NCBI GenBank assembly: GCA_023457475.1
Contig: JAEWLO010000032.1
Span: 1 to 7,635 of the forward strand
Length of the DNA stretch: 7,635 bases
Direction: 5' to 3'
From: Pseudomonadota bacterium
GTDB lineage: Bacteria > Pseudomonadota > Gammaproteobacteria > Xanthomonadales > Xanthomonadaceae
In this document: piece after piece, positions 1 through 6,648 of the stretch
Layout of the letters: each line of letters starts with the position of its first letter
Position numbering within the stretch: the stretch's first letter is position 1
Program-made: the position numbers and the translations under genes
Notes under the pieces: generated by a model
The model's database searches: none
Told to the model about the DNA's origin: nothing
Seen by the model: the letters and a program-made list of their open reading frames with translations, nothing else

Positions 1-2324
1 TTGGCGTCCAGGACACCCTCATCGACCAGGGCATTGCGGCTGTTGCCGGTGGTGAACAGTACCCTCAGCGAAGGGCGGCGCAGCAGCGCCTGGTCCGCCA
101 ACTGTCGTCCGTTGACCTCCGGCATCACCACGTCGGTGAACAGCAGTGCGATGCCCGGTTCCTGGTCCAGCAGCCGCAACGCCGAAGCCGCGCCGTCGGC
201 AGCAAGGACCCGATAGCCCAGCTCGTCCAGCGCGTCCACGGAAAACTGGCGCACCGCGGGCTCGTCATCGACCACCAGGATCAGTTCCTGGCCACCGCCA
301 GGCAGGGGGGGCTTTTCACGGGCGGGCAGCGGTGGTGGTTCCTGCCCGGCGAGCAGGCGGGGCAGGTAGATGCGCACCGTGGTACCGCTTTCCACGCGCG
401 AACAGAGTTTGACGTGACCTGCGGACTGCTGCACGAACCCGTACACCTGCGACAGCCCCAGCCCGGTGCCCTGGCCCACCTGCTTGGTGGTGAAGAACGG
501 GTCGAACGCCTTGGCGATCACCTCGGCCGGCATGCCGCTGCCGTTGTCGGTAACACTGATGAGGACATAGTCGCCCGGCGGCACGCCCGGGTGCTCGTCG
601 GTGAAACTGGAGGCCAGCGCGCAGTTCGCGGTTTCCACCTTGAGCCGTCCGCCACCCGGCATTGCGTCGCGGGCGTTGACGGCCAGATTCAGGATGACGC
701 TCTCCAGCTGGTTCGGGTCGGCGTGAATCCACCAGAGTCCCCCGGCCAGCACCGTTTCCAGCTGCACGCTGCTGCCCAGCGAGCGCACCAGCAGATCGGT
801 CATGCCGGCCACCAGCTTGTTGCTGTCCACCGGCACGGGCTGCAGCGGTTGCTGCCGGGAGAACGCCAGCAGACGCTGGGTCAGCTGGGCGGCGCGCATT
901 GCGCCATCCATCGCCATTTCAATGTAACGCGCGGCGCGGGGATCGCTCCCCGCCAGCCGGGCCTCCAGCAGATCCAGCGGGCCGATCACCGTCGCCAGCA
1001 TGTTGTTGAAGTCGTGTGCGATGCCGCCCGTCAGCTGGCCCACCGCTTCCATCTTCTGGCTCTGGCGCAGCGCATCCTCGACACGTGAGCGCTCGGCAAC
1101 CTCCTCACGGACGCGGCTTTCCAGCTGTTCGTTGAGCTCCTGCAGGCGTGCGGCGGTGGCTTTGCGCTCGGAAAGGTCCTGCATGGCACCGATCATGCGT
1201 ACCGGGCTACCGTCGTGACCGCGCAGCACCGCGCCGCGATCGAGCACATCGGCATAGCTGCCGTCGAAGCGGCGGAAGCGATACTCATCGCTCCAGCTGC
1301 TGCCGTGGCCCTCGATCACCGCATGAATATCGCGATCAATCCGTTCGCGGTCGTCGGGGTGGATGTGCTCCAGCCACCATTGCGCGCTGGTCTCCGATGT
1401 TTCGTGACCGAACAGACTCGCAAGGGCCTCGTTCCATATCACCTGGCCGTCGGCGATGCGCCAATCCCAGATCGCGTCGTTGGTGGCCTGTGCCGCCAGC
1501 CGGTAGCGTTCCTCGATGTCGCGGTGGCTGGCTTCGGCGGCCTTGCGGTCGGTGATGTCGAGTGACGTGCCGACCAGCCCGACAACGGTTCCGTCTTCAT
1601 CGCGCAAGGGGGCCTTGGTGGACAGCCACCAGGCACGTCGCCCGTCCGGAAAACTGACTTCTTCTTCCAGCTGCTCGACCTCGCCGGTGCGCATGATGCG
1701 CTCGTCGGTGGCCATGACCGCGGCGGCCTGTGCGGGGTCGTTGAGCAGCTCCGCATCGGTGCGGCCGACATACTCTTCCGGCAGCAGGCCGATCAGTTCG
1801 GTCGTGCCGCGATTGCCGATCAGGATCCGGCCCTCGCGGTCCTTGGCATACACCACGCCCGGCGCGGCTTCGATGAAGGAGCGCAGCAGGCGCTGTGCCA
1901 GGTCGCGCTCGCGCTCGATGCGCAGGCGCTCGTCGATGTCGATCAGCACACCCGGGAAGCCGACGGGCTGTCCATCGGTGTCCAGATCGACGCGGCCAAT
2001 GCCCTCCCGCCAGTGGTAATGGCCATCCGCACCGCGCGTACGGTACTGGTGCGCGAAGCGCCCCCCGGCGTGAACGGCCTGATTGATCGCCTGGACCAGG
2101 TCGGGCAGATCGTCGGGGTGCACGGAGCCCAGCACCTGCTCCAGGTGCAGGGGGCGCTGTGCCAGCGCAGGGTCCAGGCCGAAGGCGCGCGCCAGGGCTT
2201 CGTCCACGGTGAGGTTGTCGTTGCGGACGTCCCAGAACCAGGTGCCGACAATGGCCCCGGCGGCGAGCGCCATGTTGACGCTTTCGGTGGCACGTGCGGA
2301 GCGGGCATCGGGGGTGTAAGGCAC
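1..2324 (-). CDS. Triple-PAS hybrid sensor histidine kinase with receiver domain (C-terminus cut by window edge)
   Basis: A soluble hybrid kinase: PAS sensing would drive autophosphorylation of His437 and phosphotransfer to the attached receiver. Reading from GTG at 2324, 774 codons are visible. PAS1 is about residues 18-130, PAS2 about 145-262 and PAS3 about 275-395. A charged linker likely to be helical follows, then the HisKA region with H-box IAHDFNNML. The ATPase domain shows the N-box NLAVNARDAMP (Asn550), DNGSGM, FDPFFTTK and GTGLGLS. The receiver shows the acidic pair Asp686/Asp687, phospho-acceptor Asp731 in LFTDVVMP and a Thr at 758/759; the conserved Lys and the end lie beyond position 1. 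No membrane segment is visible. The GTG start precedes PAS1 by about 17 residues but has no clear ribosome site; an ATG at 2273 is the alternative. An in-frame stop lies upstream near 2430. The ligand and output partner are unknown. Confidence 0.93.
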   Translation of the reverse strand, partial: MPYTPDARSARATESVNMALAAGAIVGTWFWDVRNDNLTVDEALARAFGLDPALAQRPLHLEQVLGSVHPDDLPDLVQAINQAVHAGGRFAHQYRTRGADGHYHWREGIGRVDLDTDGQPVGFPGVLIDIDERLRIERERDLAQRLLRSFIEAAPGVVYAKDREGRILIGNRGTTELIGLLPEEYVGRTDAELLNDPAQAAAVMATDERIMRTGEVEQLEEEVSFPDGRRAWWLSTKAPLRDEDGTVVGLVGTSLDITDRKAAEASHRDIEERYRLAAQATNDAIWDWRIADGQVIWNEALASLFGHETSETSAQWWLEHIHPDDRERIDRDIHAVIEGHGSSWSDEYRFRRFDGSYADVLDRGAVLRGHDGSPVRMIGAMQDLSERKATAARLQELNEQLESRVREEVAERSRVEDALRQSQKMEAVGQLTGGIAHDFNNMLATVIGPLDLLEARLAGSDPRAARYIEMAMDGAMRAAQLTQRLLAFSRQQPLQPVPVDSNKLVAGMTDLLVRSLGSSVQLETVLAGGLWWIHADPNQLESVILNLAVNARDAMPGGGRLKVETANCALASSFTDEHPGVPPGDYVLISVTDNGSGMPAEVIAKAFDPFFTTKQVGQGTGLGLSQVYGFVQQSAGHVKLCSRVESGTTVRIYLPRLLAGQEPPPLPAREKPPLPGGGQELILVVDDEPAVRQFSVDALDELGYRVLAADGAASALRLLDQEPGIALLFTDVVMPEVNGRQLADQALLRRPSLRVLFTTGNSRNALVDEGVLDA

Positions 2325-2358
2325 GGTCAGAAAGGCTCGGGGGCAAGATGGGCGGTGC

Positions 2359-2376
2359 GGACACAACAGCGTGTCC
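2359..2376. other. Perfect 6-bp-arm inverted repeat upstream of the hybrid kinase
   Basis: The arms GGACAC and GTGTCC flank a 6-nt loop (AACAGC on the plus strand). The repeat sits about 35 bp upstream of the kinase GTG, in the 131-bp gap after the MoeA-like gene. No T-run follows on the minus strand, so it is not a standard intrinsic terminator. It could be an operator, a leader hairpin or chance. An 8-bp palindrome, TGTCGACA, lies at 2398-2405 in the same gap. Nothing else recognisable is seen there. Confidence 0.3.
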
Positions 2377-2455
2377 AGTCTAGAGCAGCGCCGTCCGTGT
2401 CGACAGCGCAAGTGTGAACATGGTCAGGTGAAGCCGGTTTTCGCGGATATCGACC

Positions 2456-3655
2456 TCACCAGCGGTACAGACCCAGCGGTTGGCCGGTGTCACAGGCCAG
2501 CCCGGCAGGCAGCTCGACGATGCCGTCGGTGCCACCCAGCGCGGTGACGCCACCGTTGCCGCGCGCGGCCACCGGTTGGGCCAGGCAGTCGCCGGCGGGC
2601 CCACGGCGCAAGCGCACGGCGACGAACTGGGTGAGCGCATGCGACGGCAGCGCGCTGGCCAACCGTACCTGTTCGCAGCCCCGCACGGAGGAAAGTCCGA
2701 GTGCGGCCAGCAGGGCGGGGCGCACGTAACGCACCAGACATACCAGCGCTGCCACCGGATTGCCGGGCAGCGCGAAGACCCGCTGGCCCGCCGGGCCAAT
2801 GCCGAACCACATGGCCTGGCCGGGCTGTTGGGCAACGCCGTGGAACACGCAGTGAACGCCTACGCCTTCGAGCGCGGTGGGAAGGTAGTCACGTTGTCCC
2901 ATCGAAACACCGCCAGAAAGCACCAGCACATCGTGGGTCTGCAGCAGCCGTGACAGATGGCTGCCCAGCAGATCCGGGTCCTCCGACAGCGCGTGCAGCG
3001 TCGCGTGCCCCAGATCCGCCGCCTCCAGCCCTGCCATCAGGGCCATGTCGCTGCAGCGACGAATGCGCCCTGGCTGTACAGGCGAATCCACGTCCAGCAG
3101 CGCATCTTCGGTTGTGGCGATGGCCAGGCGCGGCAGCCGCGCCACGGCAACCTCGGCCATGCCGTTGGCCGCGAGCAGGGCCATCTGCGGCGGTCCCAGA
3201 CGGGTACCGGCATCGAGCACGGTGGTGCCGGCCGGGCACTCGCTTCCCGTTGCCTGGATGAACTGTCCCTGCAGTGGGCTGGCCGCATCGGACAGGGTGT
3301 AGCCATTCGGTGTTCGTACCAGCTGCTCGATGGGAATCACGCAGTCGCAGCCGCCGGGCAGGGCGGCTCCGGCGGCGATCTCGATGCAGCTGTCCCCCGT
3401 CGGCAGGACCAGACCGTGATCGCCGGCAGTCTGCGCGCCCACCACGCGGAGCAGCGCGGGCATGACCGGTTGCCAGCGAGTGGCGATGCCGTCCTTCAGG
3501 GCGCGGTCGAACGGCGGATGTGCGCGCTCGGCATGCACATCGCGCGCCAGCACACGCCCAACCGCGTCCGGCAGCGCGACGTTCTCGATCGTGCATGCCC
3601 CCAGGTTCGCATGCAGGGCATGCGTTGCTTCATCCACACTGATCAGCGAGCGCAT
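2456..3655 (-). CDS. moeA: Divergent MoeA-family molybdopterin molybdenumtransferase-like protein
   Basis: MoeA normally inserts molybdate into adenylylated molybdopterin in the cytoplasm. This intact 399-residue protein has the family length and order: an N-terminal MoeA segment (FDRALKDGIA at 49-58), a central MogA-like fold with LSGGVSMGQRDY (246-257) and ALPGNPVAA (295-303), and a C-terminal beta domain ending at Trp399. Several landmarks differ from E. coli MoeA as I recall it: SAMDGYA reads ALKDGIA, the TGAP motif reads AGAALP, STGDE reads ATTED, and KPGKPFAFG reads QPGQAMWFG. The Asp of the DG motif (Asp55) and the Asp of the GQRDY motif (Asp256) remain. The ATG at 3655 follows GGTGAGAGG directly. 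It lies between two kinase genes with no other cofactor gene in view. It may be a true but diverged MoeA or a paralogue with another role; the symbol marks the family, not proven activity. Confidence 0.85.
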   Translation of the reverse strand: MRSLISVDEATHALHANLGACTIENVALPDAVGRVLARDVHAERAHPPFDRALKDGIATRWQPVMPALLRVVGAQTAGDHGLVLPTGDSCIEIAAGAALPGGCDCVIPIEQLVRTPNGYTLSDAASPLQGQFIQATGSECPAGTTVLDAGTRLGPPQMALLAANGMAEVAVARLPRLAIATTEDALLDVDSPVQPGRIRRCSDMALMAGLEAADLGHATLHALSEDPDLLGSHLSRLLQTHDVLVLSGGVSMGQRDYLPTALEGVGVHCVFHGVAQQPGQAMWFGIGPAGQRVFALPGNPVAALVCLVRYVRPALLAALGLSSVRGCEQVRLASALPSHALTQFVAVRLRRGPAGDCLAQPVAARGNGGVTALGGTDGIVELPAGLACDTGQPLGLYRW

Positions 3656-3675
3656 CCTCTCACCGCCGTTGATGT

Positions 3676-3690
3676 GGCCAGCGTCTGGCC
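3676..3690. other. Short hairpin next to the moeA-like start (GGCCA-N5-TGGCC)
   Basis: This is a perfect 5-bp inverted repeat with loop GCGTC. It ends about 20 nt before the ATG at 3655, close to the presumed ribosome-binding site. If transcribed, it would form a small GC-rich stem in the leader. Functional meaning is inferred only. Confidence 0.25.
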
Positions 3691-3698
3691 GGGGATGT

Positions 3699-3717
3699 CA
3701 CCGAATGGATGTCGGTG
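3699..3717. other. Second inverted repeat in the moeA-like leader (CACCGA-N7-TCGGTG)
   Basis: Perfect 6-bp arms flank a 7-nt loop in the 118-bp gap between the PAS kinase stop and the moeA-like ATG. No T-run follows on the minus strand, so it does not look like a standard terminator. It could be a leader structure or a protein-binding site. Confidence 0.28.
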
Positions 3718-3718
3718 C

Positions 3719-3729
3719 GTGTGTGTGTG
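3719..3729. repeat. Short (GT)n dinucleotide run in an intergenic leader
   Basis: Five GT units plus one G lie in the gap ahead of the moeA-like gene (read as AC on the transcribed strand). Such runs can slip, but this one is short and non-coding, so any effect would be on spacing only. Confidence 0.4.
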
Positions 3730-3748
3730 CAGTCTCGCGATTCGAATG

Positions 3749-3765
3749 TGATCAAACGTTGATGA
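3749..3765. promoter_or_regulatory. Imperfect 17-bp palindrome, candidate operator upstream of the moeA-like gene
   Basis: The sequence TGATCAAACGTTGATGA pairs at six of eight positions around a central C (mismatches at the second and eighth positions). It is AT-richer than its surroundings and lies about 95 bp upstream of the moeA-like ATG, just after the PAS kinase stop. Two 6-bp palindromes, TCGCGA and TTCGAA, adjoin at 3735-3746. It includes one TGTGA-type half-site but lacks the second half expected of a CRP/Clp site. The regulator is unknown. Confidence 0.28.
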
Positions 3766-3773
3766 AAGCGCCT

Positions 3774-4907
3774 TCACATCACCGGAAAACACAATGTCAC
3801 GCTCGTTCCGTGATCGGGTTCACTAATCAACTGCGTGAAGCCGCCAGACTGCGCGGTGAAACCGAACACCTGGCTTAGCCCCAGCCCGCTGCCTTTGCCC
3901 ACCGACTTGGTGGTGAAGAACGGCTCGAACACGCGGGCCTGCTGGGCCAGCGGGATGCCCTCGCCATCGTCCCTCACGCACACACAGGCATAGGGGCTGG
4001 CCGGCAGCTGCGGTTGCGCCGGATGCTGTGTGTACTGGACATGGGTATGGAGGCGAAGCTGCCCGCCGTCGGGCATTGCGTCGCGGCTGTTGCAGACCAG
4101 ATTCAGCAGGGCGGCCTCCAGCTGGGTGCGGTCCACGAAGCATTCCGGCAGGTCGGGCGCGAAGCTGAAGTCGACACCCACTGCTTCCCCGGCCGAGCGA
4201 CGCAGCATGGCTTCGCAGTCGCGCAGGGTGGTGTTGAGCGAGAGCGGTTCCGGTGAGAGTGTCTGTCCGCGGCCGAAAGTGAGCAGCTGGCGGGTGAGCA
4301 GGGCACCGCGTTCGGCCGCCCCCGTCGCGGTATCGATCAGGCGGCGGGACGACGCGTCCGTCACCTGCAGGCTGACCAGGTCCAGGCAGTTCACCACCAC
4401 CGTCAGCAGGTTGTTGAAATCGTGGGCCAGGCCCAGGGTCAGTTTGCCGATGGCCTCCAGCTTCTGGGCCTGCAGCAGGTTGGCCTGGATCTCCTGCAGT
4501 CGTTCCTGTGCGGCATGGCGTTCCGTGACATCGCGGGTAACCTTGGCGAAGCCGATCAGCTCGCCATCGACCTGGATCGGATCGATCACCACGCTGGCGC
4601 GGAAGCAGGTGCCGTCGCGGCGAACCCGCCAGCCTTCGCCCAGGTAGCGCCCCTCCGTGGCCGCCGTGTGCAGGTTGCGTTCCGGCACACCGGCCTGGAT
4701 GTCGTCGGGCAGGTAGAAGCGCGAGAACGACGTGCCCACCACCTCGGCGGTGTCGTAGCCCTTGATGCGTTGCCCACCGGGGTTCCAGGTGCGGATGGTG
4801 CCATTCACATCCAGCATGTAGATCGCGCAGTCGGTGACCGAGCTCACCAGCAAGGCGAACTGGCGCGACTCGTCGTTCAGCAGGTCCTTGGCGCGCTGTT
4901 CGTGCAC
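3774..4907 (-). CDS. Soluble PAS-domain sensor histidine kinase without receiver
   Basis: A 377-residue two-component sensor that would autophosphorylate on His162 and pass phosphate to a separate response regulator, which is not in this window. One PAS domain spans about residues 15-130, beginning FALLVSSVTDCAIYMLD and ending in the typical VTRDVTER linker. The H-box is LAHDFNNLL (160-168). The ATPase core shows the N-box LVCNSRDAMP (Asn273), the G1 box DDGEG (313-317), the F-box EPFFTTK (328-334) and the G2 box GKGSGLGLS (337-345), and the protein ends soon after. There is no membrane helix, HAMP or receiver, so it should be cytoplasmic. Translation starts at GTG, with GGGGGAG (4917-4923) 9 nt upstream as ribosome-binding site. 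Its core is the same class as the hybrid kinase in this window, so the two may feed one pathway; that is inference. Confidence 0.93.
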   Translation of the reverse strand: MHEQRAKDLLNDESRQFALLVSSVTDCAIYMLDVNGTIRTWNPGGQRIKGYDTAEVVGTSFSRFYLPDDIQAGVPERNLHTAATEGRYLGEGWRVRRDGTCFRASVVIDPIQVDGELIGFAKVTRDVTERHAAQERLQEIQANLLQAQKLEAIGKLTLGLAHDFNNLLTVVVNCLDLVSLQVTDASSRRLIDTATGAAERGALLTRQLLTFGRGQTLSPEPLSLNTTLRDCEAMLRRSAGEAVGVDFSFAPDLPECFVDRTQLEAALLNLVCNSRDAMPDGGQLRLHTHVQYTQHPAQPQLPASPYACVCVRDDGEGIPLAQQARVFEPFFTTKSVGKGSGLGLSQVFGFTAQSGGFTQLISEPDHGTSVTLCFPVM

Positions 4908-4951
4908 GGCGTCGATCTCCCCCGATCCGCAGCCGACACTAGTGCAGGATT

Positions 4952-4968
4952 TGTAAATGGTCTGTAAA
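4952..4968 (-). promoter_or_regulatory. 11-bp-phased direct repeat TTTACA-N5-TTTACA upstream of the PAS kinase
   Basis: Two identical hexamers (TGTAAA on the plus strand, TTTACA on the minus strand) are separated by exactly 5 bp in an AT-rich patch of the otherwise GC-rich gap. They end about 45 bp upstream of the kinase GTG. OmpR/PhoB-type regulators commonly bind tandem half-sites with this 11-bp phasing. The upstream TTTACA also matches five of six bases of a sigma-70 -35 box, though the -10 candidate 16 bp on (TGCACT) is poor. Either a regulator site or part of a promoter is plausible. Confidence 0.38.
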
Positions 4969-5008
4969 GAAACCGGAAACGCGTGAATCTTTGCCAGAAG
5001 TGTGCATG

Positions 5009-5027
5009 GGTGGGCCCGCAGGCCACC
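5009..5027 (-). terminator. GC-rich hairpin after the SPFH operon, possible weak terminator
   Basis: The stem GGTGG/CCACC continues into CC/GG past a single bulged G, with a 4-nt loop (CGCA on the plus strand). It begins 3 nt after the stop of the 88-residue gene on the minus strand. No U-run follows, so it is not a canonical intrinsic terminator; it may stabilise the 3' end or act with Rho. Confidence 0.3.
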
Positions 5028-5030
5028 GGG

Positions 5031-5297
5031 TCAGGGCGTGGGCCGGCGTCGTGCGACGCGTACGACGCGTTTCCGGTGCTCATGCACGTTGTTGCCCCGG
5101 ATGCTCCGCTCCTGGGTACCGTTGTTCGTCCCCACCTTCTGGTCGCCGCCGGTCACCTGCTGGGCCTCGACCTTGGTCTCCAACTCGAACGCGTGGGACT
5201 TGTCGGTATTGCGGTAGTACCGGTACAGCGCCCAGTACAGGCCGGTTGCGGCGGCGGGGCCGGCGGCCAACAACCACAGGCCACTATCGTCACTCAT
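5031..5297 (-). CDS. Small single-pass membrane protein translationally coupled to the zinc-ribbon gene
   Basis: An 88-residue protein I do not recognise as a named family. Residues 5-20 (SGLWLLAAGPAAATGL) plus the following aromatic stretch form one likely membrane helix right at the N-terminus. A charged polar middle follows (KSHAFELETKVEAQQ, then Gly/Asn-rich), and the tail is strongly basic (HEHRKRVVRVARRR). The ATG overlaps the stop of the zinc-ribbon gene as ATGA (5297-5294), and no good ribosome site precedes it, so coupled translation is likely. That overlap is the main reason to choose this start over an upstream in-frame ATG at 5375, which would run through the neighbour's coding sequence. 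It may be a membrane partner of the zinc-ribbon and SPFH proteins; no enzymatic motif is seen. Confidence 0.75.
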   Translation of the reverse strand: MSDDSGLWLLAAGPAAATGLYWALYRYYRNTDKSHAFELETKVEAQQVTGGDQKVGTNNGTQERSIRGNNVHEHRKRVVRVARRRPTP

Positions 5298-6634
5298 GCG
5301 CTGGCTACCAGAAGGGCGATGACAAGGGCTTCGATGATCGTACCGGTGGTCAGCGCCGCGAGCAGCAGCTTCCACTGCTGCACCGGCACGCTGCCCATGG
5401 TTTCACCGGTACGGCCATTGACCGCGATGTAGTGCAGCATGCCGCCGTTGCGGCCCGGCTGGTGGTAGGAGTACAGCCAGACCGGCAGATACATCGAGAC
5501 CCAGCGGGTACCGTGCACCTCCAGGCCCTCCGCCTCCCAGCGCACGCCCCGGTTGAAGCGTCGAACCGAGCGGTACATTTCCGAGCGCGCGATGGACAGC
5601 AGCTGGTCCTCCAGTTTCGGACGCATCTTTTCCACGTCCAGCGTGCGCTTCTCGGAACTGAAACCCAGCAGGTAGGACGCGTTCCACTTCAGCGCGTTCT
5701 TGGTGTCGAAGGGCAGGATGGCGTTGATGATGTTGTTGGTGTTGATGCGGATGTCGAGGTTGCCACGCTCGGCCGAGGACTCCAGCGGCAGGTCGTCCAC
5801 GGTGAAATCCACCTGGCGCTCAAGCTGGTACACATCAGCGTCGTAGTAGGTCTTCTTCTTGTCGCCGGTGCCGCGGGTGTACTCGCGTGTCTGGATTTCG
5901 CCCTTGCCGCTGGCCGACGCGCTGACGTTGCTGTCCACGATCATGTAGGGCATGTAGACGCCCACCACGTTCTCCGGGGTGAACTGGTCCTTGAAGGCCT
6001 TCAGCGCGAACAGCCTGCGTTTGTCGACGAACTGGCGGATGCGCGCCACGGCGTCGGCCTTGCCGATGCGGAAGGGGAGCACCGCATCCGGCACCGCGCC
6101 GTTGGCGACCTGCTCGTTCACCCCGAACACGTGGCGGCACCAATGGCACCGCGCCGTCATGGTGGTGTCGGTGTTGATGGTCACCTCGGCCCCGCAACCG
6201 GTGCACTTGAAGCTCATGAGGCTGGCAGTGCCGGTATCGATGTCGCGCGCACCCGAGGCGATGATGGTGCCCCGCAGCTGGTCGAGGCCTTCCCCCAGCC
6301 CGTAGGCTTCCTCCACGCGGTCCCCATGCCACTCATGCCGGCAGTACTGGCACACCAGCACATCGGTGCCGATGCGCAGCCGCACGTCGCTGGACCCGCA
6401 TTTCGGGCAGCGGTTGACGCCGTCGCGAAGTTCCTCGGCGGCGGTATCCAGTGCGTCCGGATCCGGGGCTTCCAGCTCGGCGCGGATGGGATCGGGCAGC
6501 GTGGCCGGGTCCAGCGGGAAGCTGCCGGGCAGGGGCGGCATGTCCTGCGGCGAGCCGGGGCCTACCACCGTTGCGCGAGGCAACGGTGGCGGCACCGGCG
6601 GCAGCGGTGGCGGTCTGTTTCCTGGGGTGTTCAT
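5294..6634 (-). CDS. Double zinc-ribbon protein with C-terminal membrane anchor (TFIIB-type zinc ribbon, YdjG-like)
   Basis: A 446-residue protein with a proline-rich N-terminus (PPPLPPVPPPLP at 8-19) and two four-cysteine ribbons: CPKC (Cys76, Cys79) with CQYC (Cys95, Cys98), and CTGC (Cys144, Cys147) with CHWC (Cys163, Cys166). A mixed alpha/beta region of about 200 residues follows (MPYMIVDSN, YLPVWLYSY), then one hydrophobic helix at about 423-445. Most of the protein should therefore be cytosolic and tail-anchored. Proteins of this plan are annotated as TFIIB-type zinc-ribbon proteins and occur beside SPFH proteins; Bacillus YdjG in the PspA-linked ydjFGHI operon is a comparable case. 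The ATG is 14 nt after the SPFH stop, with GCAGG as a weak ribosome site, and its stop overlaps the next ATG. A role as membrane-bound adaptor is inferred; no catalytic motif is seen. Confidence 0.88.
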   Translation of the reverse strand: MNTPGNRPPPLPPVPPPLPRATVVGPGSPQDMPPLPGSFPLDPATLPDPIRAELEAPDPDALDTAAEELRDGVNRCPKCGSSDVRLRIGTDVLVCQYCRHEWHGDRVEEAYGLGEGLDQLRGTIIASGARDIDTGTASLMSFKCTGCGAEVTINTDTTMTARCHWCRHVFGVNEQVANGAVPDAVLPFRIGKADAVARIRQFVDKRRLFALKAFKDQFTPENVVGVYMPYMIVDSNVSASASGKGEIQTREYTRGTGDKKKTYYDADVYQLERQVDFTVDDLPLESSAERGNLDIRINTNNIINAILPFDTKNALKWNASYLLGFSSEKRTLDVEKMRPKLEDQLLSIARSEMYRSVRRFNRGVRWEAEGLEVHGTRWVSMYLPVWLYSYHQPGRNGGMLHYIAVNGRTGETMGSVPVQQWKLLLAALTTGTIIEALVIALLVASA

Positions 6635-6648
6635 GGCGGGCCTGCGTC

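Noticed and set aside
414..1088. A 224-codon open frame on the plus strand
   Set aside because: It lies wholly opposite the kinase core of the hybrid kinase, whose motifs are all present; the plus-strand translation shows no recognisable family.
2456..3655. The moeA-like gene as a decaying pseudogene
   Set aside because: The frame is full length, without stops or frameshifts, and structural landmarks such as LPGNP and SGGVS are kept, so altered motifs look selected or tolerated rather than random decay.
2957..3751. A 264-codon open frame on the plus strand opposite the moeA-like gene
   Set aside because: Its translation looks like a complement shadow (Gln/His/Arg-rich) and no family is recognisable, while the minus strand encodes MoeA landmarks.
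3749..3765. A CRP/Clp binding site
   Set aside because: Only one TGTGA half-site is present (3746-3751 region); the second half does not match TCACA at the required spacing.
3656..3773. Possible molybdenum-cofactor riboswitch ahead of the moeA-like gene
   Set aside because: The two small hairpins do not form the larger multi-stem fold of the Moco RNA, and I cannot identify its conserved core.
3774..4907. The PAS domain as a LOV light sensor
   Set aside because: The cysteine-containing flavin-binding motif typical of LOV domains (GRNCRFLQ-like) is not present.
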